A stretch of DNA of 31,397 nucleotides from Ruminococcus sp. CAG:563 (lineage in GTDB: Bacteria; Bacillota; Clostridia; Oscillospirales; Acutalibacteraceae). The notes below the pieces were generated by a model. It did no database searches. It saw only the letters and a list, made by a program, of their open reading frames with translations, and was not told where the DNA came from. Shown here one piece after another: positions 21,860 to 30,000 of the stretch (positions are counted from its first letter, which is position 1; each line of letters starts with the position of its first letter). A program made the position numbers and the translations under genes. The stretch covers positions 30,456 through 61,852 of the forward strand of contig FR882065.1 of assembly GCA_000434915.1 (NCBI GenBank), read 5' to 3'.

Positions 21860-22873
21860 ATGAAGCTTAGCTATATAGTTCCGGTATATAATGTAGAAAA
21901 ATACATAAAAGAGTGTATTGAATCAATTCTTGCACAGACATTCGATGATTATGAAATTATTCTCGTTGACGACGCTTCTCCGGATAACTGCCCTTACATT
22001 TGCGACGAGTATGCGGAAAGATATCCGGATATAATTAAGGTTATACACAAAAGCAATGCCGGACCCGCTGCGGCGAGAAATGAAGGTCTGAAAATAGCAT
22101 CGGGCGATTACATATGGTTTTTTGACAGCGATGATCTTTTTTTCGGAGATTGCGTAAATGAAATCTATGAAACGGCTGAAAAAAATAACGTTGATATTTT
22201 GCAAATGTCTTTTATGTCTTTTCATGACAGAATGGACGACTCCTATAAAACCAAGTCGGTATTTGAATACGGCAAGGTGATCGGACATAAGGAACTTACA
22301 AAGTATGTTGCAAGCTCCAATACGGACAGAAGTGTGATTTTTGCATGGCGAAATATATATAAAAGAGCTTTTTTAATTGATAATAACATTTCATTTGATT
22401 CGTCATTGAGAATGCTTGAGGATCCGCCGTTTAATACGCTTGCTTTTTTGAAAGCCGAGAGATTCATGGCGGCCGATATTCCCGGATATTCCTACAGAGT
22501 GAGACAGGACAGCTTGCAGCGAAAAAAATACATTGAAAATTATGATGTCGTTATGGAACGACAATGGGAATTGAAACAGAAATATTACAAGGATTATTCC
22601 GATGGAAACGTTTTGTTTTACAAGGACATAGCCGAGTTTACAATTAAAACCAATCTGCCTGTTTTGCTTTCCAATATATACAGTAATAACATTGACGGCA
22701 AATATGCTCTTCTTAAAAGAATCGGCAATTCGGAAATGATTCGTACTTCCTTTAATGATTACGATATCAACGAATTTAAGTCGAAATCTATTGATTGGTG
22801 GGCTACATTCTTTATTAAAAAGAAGCTTTATCCGCTTGCACATATAATATGCAAAAAAGTTTTATATAAATAG
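21860..22873 (+). CDS. Family 2 glycosyltransferase
   Basis: 337 residues. The N-terminal GT-A fold is plain: SYIVPVYNVEKYI at the start, DD at 37-38 for the nucleotide, NAGPAAARNEGL, and the DxD-like FDSDD (88-92) that holds metal and UDP/CDP-sugar. MLEDPPFN further on carries the ED that acts as catalytic base region in GT2 enzymes. The C-terminal third is helical and specific to the acceptor. No membrane helices, so it would act at the inner face of the membrane, on a teichoic acid, capsule or exopolysaccharide precursor. Sugar and acceptor cannot be read. It is a single-gene unit with its own promoter, AGGAGG site and terminator, with no polysaccharide genes beside it. Confidence 0.9.
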   Translation: MKLSYIVPVYNVEKYIKECIESILAQTFDDYEIILVDDASPDNCPYICDEYAERYPDIIKVIHKSNAGPAAARNEGLKIASGDYIWFFDSDDLFFGDCVNEIYETAEKNNVDILQMSFMSFHDRMDDSYKTKSVFEYGKVIGHKELTKYVASSNTDRSVIFAWRNIYKRAFLIDNNISFDSSLRMLEDPPFNTLAFLKAERFMAADIPGYSYRVRQDSLQRKKYIENYDVVMERQWELKQKYYKDYSDGNVLFYKDIAEFTIKTNLPVLLSNIYSNNIDGKYALLKRIGNSEMIRTSFNDYDINEFKSKSIDWWATFFIKKKLYPLAHIICKKVLYK

Positions 22874-22879
22874 TATAGA

Positions 22880-22918
22880 TAAATCGCACCTTGTTTTGTG
22901 GGTGCGATTTATTTTTCT
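22880..22918 (+). terminator. Terminator of the glycosyltransferase gene
   Basis: ATAAATCGCACC (22880-22891) pairs perfectly with GGTGCGATTTAT (22902-22913), followed by a T-run. It separates the gene from the spoIIGA promoter. Confidence 0.85.
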
Positions 22919-22929
22919 GTAAACAGTTT

Positions 22930-22964
22930 TTGTGACAAAAAAATCGGTAGATACGGAATATAAT
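22930..22964 (+). promoter_or_regulatory. Candidate Spo0A-controlled spoIIGA-sigE promoter
   Basis: TATAAT at 22959-22964 has no proper -35 at 17 bases. Instead, TTGTGACAAA at 22930-22939 reads on the minus strand as TTTGTCACAA, nine of ten matching the Spo0A box TTTGTCRAAA, centred near -36. A TTGTGA is 23 bases from the -10. The Bacillus spoIIG promoter is likewise Spo0A-activated with an overlong spacer. Assignment is inference. Confidence 0.5.
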
Positions 22965-22982
22965 TTACCTGAGGTGGTGAGG

Positions 22983-24056
22983 ATGACAGTCTATGCCGAT
23001 GTGCTGGTCGTGGTGAATTTGTTTGTGAATTACGCTTTGCTGCTTTGCTCGTCGCTGATTTTGAAAAACAGGATTTCCAACTTTCGTTTGCTCGCAGGGG
23101 CGGCGATAGGAAGTATTTACGGCTTGGTAATTTTCCTGCCGGAGATTCCGATTTATATCGAGCTGCCGATGAGAATAGCCGTGAGTGCGGCGATAGTGCT
23201 TGCCTCATTCGGCTATCGCAATATACGTCGATTTTTACGCTGCTTTTTTACATTTTTTGCAGTGACCTTTGCTTTCGGCGGAATCATGCTCGTTATCTGG
23301 GTGACTGTTGCACCGGTCGGAATGATATACAACAACGGAACGGTTTATTTTGATATAGACCTGTCTGTGCTGGCGATATCAACGGTTGCATGCTTTGCGA
23401 TTGTCAGTCTGATTTCACGTCTGATTGCAAGAAAAGCACCGATCAATTCCGTATATACGCTGAATGTTACGAATGGCGAACGCATGATATCCGGAGTGGC
23501 ACTTTGCGACACCGGAAATTCGCTTGTTGAAAGCTTCAGCGGTTATCCGGTGGTTGTCGGCGAATATGACACTTTGCTCGGAGTTATGCCGCAGAGCGTG
23601 ATTGATTATTATGAAAACCCTTCGGGATGCTCGGATGCTTCAAATTTGCGGCTGATTGTTTGCAGGACGGTTTCCGATGTCGGTGTTCTGCCGTCTTTCA
23701 GGCCGAAAAGTGCAGAGGTCGTTTCAATCAACGGGAGAATAAAAACAGATGAAGTTTATATCGCCGTGACGAAAAATCGGCTCGGCGGCGGTGAATTTGA
23801 TTTTATTTTTAATCCAAAACTGTTTGACGGAGTGAATGACCATGAAGATAATAGAAAAAATAAAAAAGCTCCTGCTTCGGCTGAAACAGGAAAACACAGT
23901 GCATTATGTAAACGGCCCCGAAACGCTTCCGCCGCCGCTGTCAAAGCAGGAGGAGCAGGCCGTTATGGAGGAAATATTAAAAGGAAACGACAGCGTTCGA
24001 GAAAAGCTGATAGTTCACAATTTGAGACTTGTGGTATACATAGCAAAAAAATTTGA
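22983..24056 (+). CDS. spoIIGA: SpoIIGA, sigma-E processing aspartic protease
   Basis: Membrane-embedded aspartic protease that cuts the pro-sequence from pro-sigma-E in the mother cell during sporulation. From the ATG at 22983 (GAGGTGGTGAGG just upstream) there are five hydrophobic segments in the first 155 residues, then a cytosolic half-protease with the catalytic motif CDTGNSL, Asp176; two such domains are expected to pair, as in retroviral proteases. The typical C-terminal FDFIFNPKLFDGV ends near residue 283. No stop follows: the frame runs on for about 73 residues into sigE in another frame, giving 357 residues against about 309 in Bacillus. The Ala/Lys/Arg-rich tail looks like a chance reading of sigE. 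It is the first gene of a spoIIGA-sigE operon. Confidence 0.88.
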   Translation: MTVYADVLVVVNLFVNYALLLCSSLILKNRISNFRLLAGAAIGSIYGLVIFLPEIPIYIELPMRIAVSAAIVLASFGYRNIRRFLRCFFTFFAVTFAFGGIMLVIWVTVAPVGMIYNNGTVYFDIDLSVLAISTVACFAIVSLISRLIARKAPINSVYTLNVTNGERMISGVALCDTGNSLVESFSGYPVVVGEYDTLLGVMPQSVIDYYENPSGCSDASNLRLIVCRTVSDVGVLPSFRPKSAEVVSINGRIKTDEVYIAVTKNRLGGGEFDFIFNPKLFDGVNDHEDNRKNKKAPASAETGKHSALCKRPRNASAAAVKAGGAGRYGGNIKRKRQRSRKADSSQFETCGIHSKKI

Positions 24057-24549
24057 AAGCTCGGGCGTCGGCATTGAGGACCTTGTTTCAATAGGAACGA
24101 TAGGCCTTATCAAGGCGGTTAATACCTTTTGTCCGGAGAAAAATATTAAGCTTGCGACATACGCTTCACGCTGTATTGAAAATGAGATATTAATGCATCT
24201 TCGCAAAACAGGCTCTCAGCGCAACGAGATTTCGATTGACGAGCCGCTAAATGTTGACTGGGACGGAAATGAATTGTTGCTCTCGGATATTCTCGGCAGT
24301 GATCCCGATCTTATTAATCGTGATATCGAGCTTGAGGATGAAAAAAGTATTTTACTCAGAACGATAAACTCAATGGGAGAGCGGGAAAGAACGATAATGT
24401 CAATGCGCTTCGGGCTGAACGGTCAAAGAGAACACACGCAGAAGGAGGTTGCGGATCTTCTCGGAATTTCCCAAAGCTATATTTCGAGACTTGAAAAGAA
24501 AATCATTGCTTCATTAAAAAAGGAAATCGAAAAAGCGACCTTTGTTTAA
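23842..24549 (+). CDS. sigE: Sporulation sigma factor SigE (pro-sigma-E)
   Basis: RNA polymerase sigma factor that runs early mother-cell gene expression. 235 residues from ATG 23842; an ATG at 23836 is also in frame, but the GGAG ribosome site fits the second better. The amphipathic, Lys/Leu-rich pro-sequence (about 1-25) and HYVNGPETLPPPLSK reproduce the sigma-E processing region cut by SpoIIGA. Region 2 (RLVVYIAKKFESSG, EDLVSIGTIGLIKAVNTF, LATYASRCIENEILMHLR) is nearly invariant in the E/K sigma group, and region 4 carries the helix-turn-helix TQKEVADLLGISQSYISRLEKK. About 215 bases of its 5' end are also covered by the spoIIGA frame. It converges on the gene at 24571 with a 21-base gap. 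Confidence 0.96.
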   Translation: MKIIEKIKKLLLRLKQENTVHYVNGPETLPPPLSKQEEQAVMEEILKGNDSVREKLIVHNLRLVVYIAKKFESSGVGIEDLVSIGTIGLIKAVNTFCPEKNIKLATYASRCIENEILMHLRKTGSQRNEISIDEPLNVDWDGNELLLSDILGSDPDLINRDIELEDEKSILLRTINSMGERERTIMSMRFGLNGQREHTQKEVADLLGISQSYISRLEKKIIASLKKEIEKATFV

Positions 24550-24570
24550 GGAAAAGCGTGCGGTACTGTA

Positions 24571-25581
24571 TTAAAGCTTCATGAATTTGAAGCTTCCGTA
24601 AAAGCAGGTGTCAAGAAGCTCCGAGGGCAGATGAGTGTTTTCGCAGAATGCCGAGTAAAGCTCCGTGTCCGAGCAAATTGCATTAATATTTCTCGGAATG
24701 TTCAATGATGCCTGAATCCGTCGTATTCTTTCGATGAGTCTGTCAATCGAAAAAGAAATGTCCTCGCCGGAGCGGAAAAGGCCGACCCGTCGAGCGATAT
24801 CGCCGAGAGCGTCACAGCGGTTTTGTTCAAGATAATCGGGCAGGCAAATTGCCGCAGCTGTTTGTTTCTTTACGCCGAGCTTTGCAAAGAAGGATGTAAT
24901 CTCGTCAAGCGTTGAGCTGCCGCAGTTCGACGAATTTCCGTAAGCCAAGACTGCGCAATACATAGCATATTGCAAGCGTGCGATTGATTTGAAATTTCCC
25001 CTGTATGCACCGACGGCATGGTTGATGATGCTTGCTGCACTTGAAAGAGCGAGTGAGGCGATAACGTAATTGTTACATGAAGCTATGGCGTCGGCCGCAT
25101 AGGCCAGGCAGGACATCGCATCGTATGCAATCGTGCCCGAGGTTATCTGCATGGCAAGGTCGGGATCAAGCACAACTTCAACGGCGGAAAGGCGGTAGGT
25201 GCGGTAGTCGGCCTCGGGGAAATCGGTCATTGAGCATGAGGAAAAATACGGCACGGCGGCAAAATCAATGCCGCTTTGATATGAAATAAACATGGCGGCA
25301 TCAATGAGCCATGCGCTGCCGACAGCTATGATCCTGTCGGGGTCGGTTTCGGAAATATATTTAATTGATTTTTCATAAAGCTCATCAAAAATCTTTGAGA
25401 CCAAAAGCTTGATATTCGGCGTTTTTCTGCCGAGCATATCCTGAATATATCCGAGAGATTCGGTTTGCTTAACTGTTTCGGCATCGGAAAGAATCAATAT
25501 GTTTTCATAGCATGACTGAGCAAATTTTTGTATGGATTCATCGCCGAAAAAAACTTTTTGCGGCAGAGATATTTCTGGCAT
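24571..25581 (-). CDS. Degenerate iron-containing alcohol dehydrogenase-fold protein
   Basis: 336 residues. The layout follows the Fe-ADH/dehydroquinate synthase-like fold: an N-terminal FFGDESIQKF, a Rossmann-like half with DRIIAVGSAWLIDAA (82-96) in place of the NAD-loop GGGSxxDxA, and VVLDPDLAMQITSGTIAYDAMSCLAYAADA (137-166), matching the DPxLxxxxPxxxxxxxGMDALTHAxE signature. Key positions are changed: Asp154 is kept, but the metal His after it is Cys158, and the two later metal histidines (HG..HP..HG motifs) are absent; the TSGTGSE loop reads FSSCSMTDF. So it probably lacks ordinary alcohol dehydrogenase activity and may bind a ligand or act on something else. It lies between sigE and sigK, on the sigK strand. 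The ribosome site AAAGGAG is inside a hairpin. Confidence 0.7.
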   Translation of the reverse strand: MPEISLPQKVFFGDESIQKFAQSCYENILILSDAETVKQTESLGYIQDMLGRKTPNIKLLVSKIFDELYEKSIKYISETDPDRIIAVGSAWLIDAAMFISYQSGIDFAAVPYFSSCSMTDFPEADYRTYRLSAVEVVLDPDLAMQITSGTIAYDAMSCLAYAADAIASCNNYVIASLALSSAASIINHAVGAYRGNFKSIARLQYAMYCAVLAYGNSSNCGSSTLDEITSFFAKLGVKKQTAAAICLPDYLEQNRCDALGDIARRVGLFRSGEDISFSIDRLIERIRRIQASLNIPRNINAICSDTELYSAFCENTHLPSELLDTCFYGSFKFMKL

Positions 25582-25587
25582 AAAACT

Positions 25588-25625
25588 ACACTCCTTTTTG
25601 ACTTATTATTTTCAAAGAGGAGTGT
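25588..25625 (-). promoter_or_regulatory. Hairpin masking the ribosome site of the dehydrogenase-like gene
   Basis: ACACTCCTTTTTGA (25588-25601) and TCAAAGAGGAGTGT (25612-25625) pair over 14 bp with one wobble and a ten-base loop. In the minus-strand transcript the stem includes the AGGAG nine bases before the ATG at 25581. It would block initiation unless melted; control is inference. Confidence 0.55.
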
Positions 25626-25699
25626 TTTATTCTGAAAATTTTGATTAAATAAAAAATATTAACCAATTATAATATCAAAATAATGAAAGGAAAAATCAA

Positions 25700-26005
25700 A
25701 TGAAAAGCTACAAAACTCAATTTGCGAGAATAACAGACGCCTTTATCGGCGTGACGGCAATCATTACAGCGGTAACACTTGTTGCTTCGGGCATTGCCGT
25801 GTCAAAAATCAATACCGAATATATGGCAACAGGAATCAAAACGGCGAAAATCGTCGCCGAAAGAGAAAATGAAGAAATATTCTTTTCGTTCGGCGGAAAA
25901 AAGTTTTCCTCTCCGAAAAATATAAAAGAAAATTTCAAAACAATCGGTTATCTTTTGCCTGCACCGTTAAACGCAGTGTATTATATATATGAAAAGGTGA
26001 CGTGA
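25700..26005 (+). CDS. Hypothetical small single-pass membrane protein
   Basis: 101 residues that I do not recognise. One hydrophobic segment (about residues 13-35, IGVTAIITAVTLVASGIAV) follows a short basic N-terminus; the remainder is hydrophilic and Lys/Glu-rich, ending with a second mildly hydrophobic stretch (GYLLPAPLNAVYYIY). No conserved motif is seen. The ATG has AAAGGA at suitable spacing, which supports a real gene, and codon use resembles its neighbours. It lies between the dehydrogenase-like gene (divergent) and sigK (convergent), so a sporulation role is possible by location only. No clear terminator follows. Confidence 0.6.
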   Translation: MKSYKTQFARITDAFIGVTAIITAVTLVASGIAVSKINTEYMATGIKTAKIVAERENEEIFFSFGGKKFSSPKNIKENFKTIGYLLPAPLNAVYYIYEKVT

Positions 26006-26090
26006 TTTTCTTCGTTTATTTCTTTGAAGTACGGTTTTATTATTTTGTTCGTTAGAAAAGTTGCAGAAGCTTTCCGAGCCTCACCACGGT

Positions 26091-26774
26091 TTACTCCAGT
26101 GCTTTTCGCAATTCTTTCAATGCTTTTTTCTCAATTCTCGAAACGTATGACCGTGAAATATTCAGCTTTTTTGAAACCTCAAGCTGCGTCATGGGACGCA
26201 TGCCGTCAAGGCCGTAGCGCATCATTATAATTGATTTCTCCCTCGGGTCTTTGATTTTGCCAACCTCGGTTGAGAGCTTTTTGAGCATGGTCATTTTGTA
26301 AATATCCTCAACGATTTCGTCCTCGGTGGAGATAATATCCATCAGAGTCAGCGGATTACCTTCGCTGTCGGTATCAATCGGTTCATTGACAGAAATGTCC
26401 TGAGCCGTTTTTTTCTGTGCTCTGAACTGCATCAGAATTTCGTTCTCGATACATCTTGCAGCATAGGTGGCAAGGCGTGTGCCCTTATCGGTGTCAAAGG
26501 TGTTTATAGCTTTAATAAGCCCGATTGTACCGATTGAAATCAGGTCGTCCTGCTGCACGCTGCTCGAATAGTATTTTTTTATGATATGCGCAACCAGTCT
26601 GAGATTGTGCTCGATAAGCTCGTTTTTTGCGTTTAAATCGCCGTTTTTCATTGCTTCAAGGCATTCTCTTTCTCTCTTGGCGGAAAGGGGAGGCGGGAAT
26701 GAGCCTGAGCCTGAAAGATGAAGTGCAAAAACGAAAAGATTTGATATTGTTCTTATAAGCAATTCAGCTATCAT
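26091..26774 (-). CDS. sigK: Sporulation sigma factor SigK (pro-sigma-K)
   Basis: Late mother-cell sigma factor. 227 residues from ATG 26774; a GTG at 26783 is in frame but lacks a ribosome site of its own, and GGTGAT sits just before the ATG. The hydrophobic N-terminus (IAELLIRTISNLFVFALHLSG) resembles the pro-sequence removed by SpoIVFB, and FPPPLSAKRE marks the processing junction. Region 2 (RLVAHIIKKYYSS, DDLISIGTIGLIKAINTFDTDKGTRLATYAARCIENEILMQFR) is characteristic of SigK rather than SigE, SigF or SigG, and region 4 has TQLEVSKKLNISRSYVSRIEKK. The gene is continuous: no skin-type element interrupts it, unlike in Bacillus subtilis and Clostridioides difficile. It ends close to, and converges with, the small membrane protein gene. 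Confidence 0.93.
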   Translation of the reverse strand: MIAELLIRTISNLFVFALHLSGSGSFPPPLSAKRERECLEAMKNGDLNAKNELIEHNLRLVAHIIKKYYSSSVQQDDLISIGTIGLIKAINTFDTDKGTRLATYAARCIENEILMQFRAQKKTAQDISVNEPIDTDSEGNPLTLMDIISTEDEIVEDIYKMTMLKKLSTEVGKIKDPREKSIIMMRYGLDGMRPMTQLEVSKKLNISRSYVSRIEKKALKELRKALE

Positions 26775-26908
26775 AATAATCACCGTCCGTTATAATTCTT
26801 ATGTTGTGAATGTTTATTTGATAACGCAATGATTTGTATATTTATATAAAAAAATCAGCTGTCTATTGTTTAAAATGTAAAAATAGAATGCATTGTGGGC
26901 TTATATGG

Positions 26909-26937
26909 TTGACTTTTGCCAAAATTAAAAGTATAAT
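26909..26937 (+). promoter_or_regulatory. Promoter of the FIVAR-repeat surface protein
   Basis: TTGACT (26909-26914), a 17-base spacer and TATAAT (26932-26937), about 58 bases before the start codon's leader. A second TTGACT lies at about 26959, without a matching -10. Confidence 0.8.
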
Positions 26938-27002
26938 GATAATGTATATAAGTGTGGAGTTGACTGCACTTTGTATAGCACTAATTTTTGGGAGGAATAT
27001 TA

Positions 27003-30000
27003 ATGGCTAAAAGCAGACGTATTCTCAGCGTGTTGCTGGCTATCCTGATGGTACTTACCATTGTTCCGGCAGGATTGATCGGCACAGCCGGTGCTGTTTC
27101 AGATGATGAGATCAGCACTTCGTCGATTGAGCTTAGCAAGAGTTTCCTTGAGAGACCCGAGATAACAATCAGCTCAACGGCAGTCATTCGTACAGCCGAA
27201 GCAGCAAATTCACAGGCTGCCGGCACAACTATTGTCAAGGCCACGGCTTCGGGCTTGCCTGAGCTTACCGGCGGCAAGGCAGACGCCTTCTATGCAGGTG
27301 AAACTCCGCAGGATCCGATGGTAGTTTTCACAACAGACAAGGCTTTGAAAGCTAACCCGACAATCACATGTTCAAATGCAAACCTTACCTTCACCGCAGC
27401 ATCGGCAGGTGCATATGCGGACGGTGTTTACACCTATTCTTGGAAGGTTGCGGGCTCCAGCATTTCCGTGAAGCAGCTCAACTTTGAAGTCGGCTATACA
27501 TACGAGTACACCGATGCAAACGGCAAGGTCGTAACAAAGACCTATACCGCTTATACCACAAGTGCGGTTGAGAACGTTGCTCAGCCCGGCGGTATCTCGG
27601 CTTACCGTTACCGTCAGAATCAGTTTTTTGATCATAACTGTACCAATAAAGAAAAGGTTGAATATACCGCTCGTATAGTAGGTGCAAATACTTTCGGTAC
27701 ATATGTCGATACAACTCAGACCGGCTGGTCAAGAGGATATTGGGATTTCAATACCGGCAGCTTTACCACAGTCAGCGGTACAGCGGCAGGCTACGGTCAA
27801 GTTAGATTTAACGACAAATCGGTAGGCGGAACTCAGAATGCCAATACAGCCAATGACTTTAACCGTCCTGTTACGGTGGCGTATGTTGACAGAAGTATGG
27901 TTGCTCTGAGCAACTATAACCTCAGATTTACAATCACTGACTTCCTCAACAGAACAGACAAATATTCCGATTATGGTATCAAGGAGTTTAAGCTCCTCAC
28001 GGGTGCATCTACATTTGACGGAAATGAAGCAAGTAGCAATACCGCAGAAGCACAGCTTGTTCCCGTCAAGCCTGCCGAGTATAATGAGAGTACAAAGGAA
28101 TATGACACAGTTGCAGGCGGAACGATCACCATTCCTTTTACGGGTACAACCTATGAAAAGAATGCAACAGCACTTGATAACGGAAATAAAAGTGTAGATT
28201 ACACAATCGTTGTTTCTTTCGGTGATACATATAAGCACGTTTCAAGAATCCGTTCAGGTATCAACCTCAACATCGTTACATACGATAAGTCCAGCCTCCG
28301 TTCACAGATTCAGGATCTTTACAGACTTTATACTCCGACCAAGCTCATGGCTTCTGAGTCAGAGATAGGCAACAGCCCGAACTCATGGTTCTATTCGGAG
28401 GGTTGGGATCAGTACCTTGCAGCAATGAGAAATGCTCAGTTTGTTCTCAATGATCCGGATACAGATCAAAAGAAGATTGACGCTGCAACAGAGGCTTTGA
28501 GATCTGCTGTCGGAGCTCTTAAGGTTGCTACAGCCGATTACACAGAGGCAGACGCAGTTAAGGCACAGGTTAAGCAGCTTAACGCTTCTATTTATACAGA
28601 TGCATCATGGTCAAGAGTTCAGACCGCTGTTTCCAACATCACTGACGGCATCAGCGTATTCTGCCAGACATACCTTGATTCTCTCGTTGAGGATCTTCGT
28701 GTTGCTATCAGCAAGCTTGAGAAGAACCCGGCAGATTATACCGAGGTCAACGACATGGTTACAATCTACGAGGGCCTCAATCCCGAACATTACACAGCCG
28801 AATCATGGCAGGTTCTTCGTGACACTGTAAATTCGGTCGATTATACACTCACGGTCGAGCAGCAGGAACTTGTTAATTCTTATGCAAGAAGCATTGATAA
28901 TGCAATTAATAATCTTGTTTTTGCTCCGGCTGACTATACTGCAGTCAACGAGCAGGTTAAACGATACAATGCGGTACTTCCCGAGAAGGACTATTACACC
29001 GATCTTTCATGGAGAGCAGTACAGGCAGCTTATAACGCAATCGAGTGGGATAAGAACTGGAAGCAGCAGGAAGACGTTGACGATATGGCAACGAACCTCG
29101 AAAACGCACTCAACAGACTTAAATATAAGGATGCCGATCTTACCGCTCTTGAGGCAGCGATAGAGTCAGCAAACGGCGAACAGGAAAGCTGGTATACTCC
29201 GGAATCCTGGGCACCGTTTATCGAGGCTCTCAGTGCTGCACAGGAAGCAGCGGAAGCTGATCCGGTTTATAACATTAAGCAGCAGGAAACAATTAATAAC
29301 CTCAAGGATGCACTTGTTAATGCACAGAGGGCTCTTGTTCCCGCAGACGGTGATTATTCAAAGGTATATGCCGCTATTGACGCTACAAATGATCTTGACG
29401 AAAGCATGTACACAGCTGATTCATGGCAGAATCTTCAGGACGCTATCAACGCTGTTGTGTATAACCTTACAGCTAAAGAGCAAAGTAGAATTGACGGCTT
29501 TGCAGATGCCATCAATGCAGCTATTAAGGCTCTTAAAGAAATCGGTGCAGACTACACGGCAGTCAGAGCAATCATTACCGAGTGGAATGCTATGGATAAG
29601 TCACTTTATACAGATGCCTCTGTCCTTAACGTAGCAAATACCATTAATTCAGTTAACTGGAATCTCCCGGCAAGCCAGCAGACAACGGTTGACGGTTATG
29701 TAATTGCAATTCGTGAAGCTATGAACAATCTTCAGTATAAGCCGGCAGACTACAGTGCTGTTGATGCGGCAATGAAGAATGTTGAAAAAGCTAAGAATAT
29801 CCAGGCTGCTTTCGCAACAGCTCATAACGGATATTCATACTACACCAAGGAGTCATATGACGCTCTCATCGCAACAACAAATTATCAGAAGGGTCTCGAT
29901 ATCAGATATCAGGAGACTGTTAACGGTTATGCAACCGCAATCAACAATGCTCTTCTGAATCTTACGCCGAACGCCGCCGATTATTCGGCAGTTAGAGCTG

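Noticed and set aside
24574..24596. AAGCTTCA...TGAAGCTT palindrome between sigE and the dehydrogenase-like gene
   Set aside because: It lies within the coding end of the minus-strand gene and has no T-run, so I do not call it a terminator.
26091..26774. skin-like element or split sigK
   Set aside because: The SigK frame is continuous through regions 2 and 4, with no recombinase gene nearby.
27372..28238. Minus-strand frames under the start of the FIVAR-repeat gene
   Set aside because: The plus strand carries a continuous 1465-codon frame with signal peptide and repeats; the antisense readings are Cys/Ile-rich and motifless.
28525..29634. Alternative plus-strand frames within the repeat gene
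   Set aside because: They are out-of-frame readings (Gln/Arg/Leu-rich) of the FIVAR repeats and have no starts of their own.
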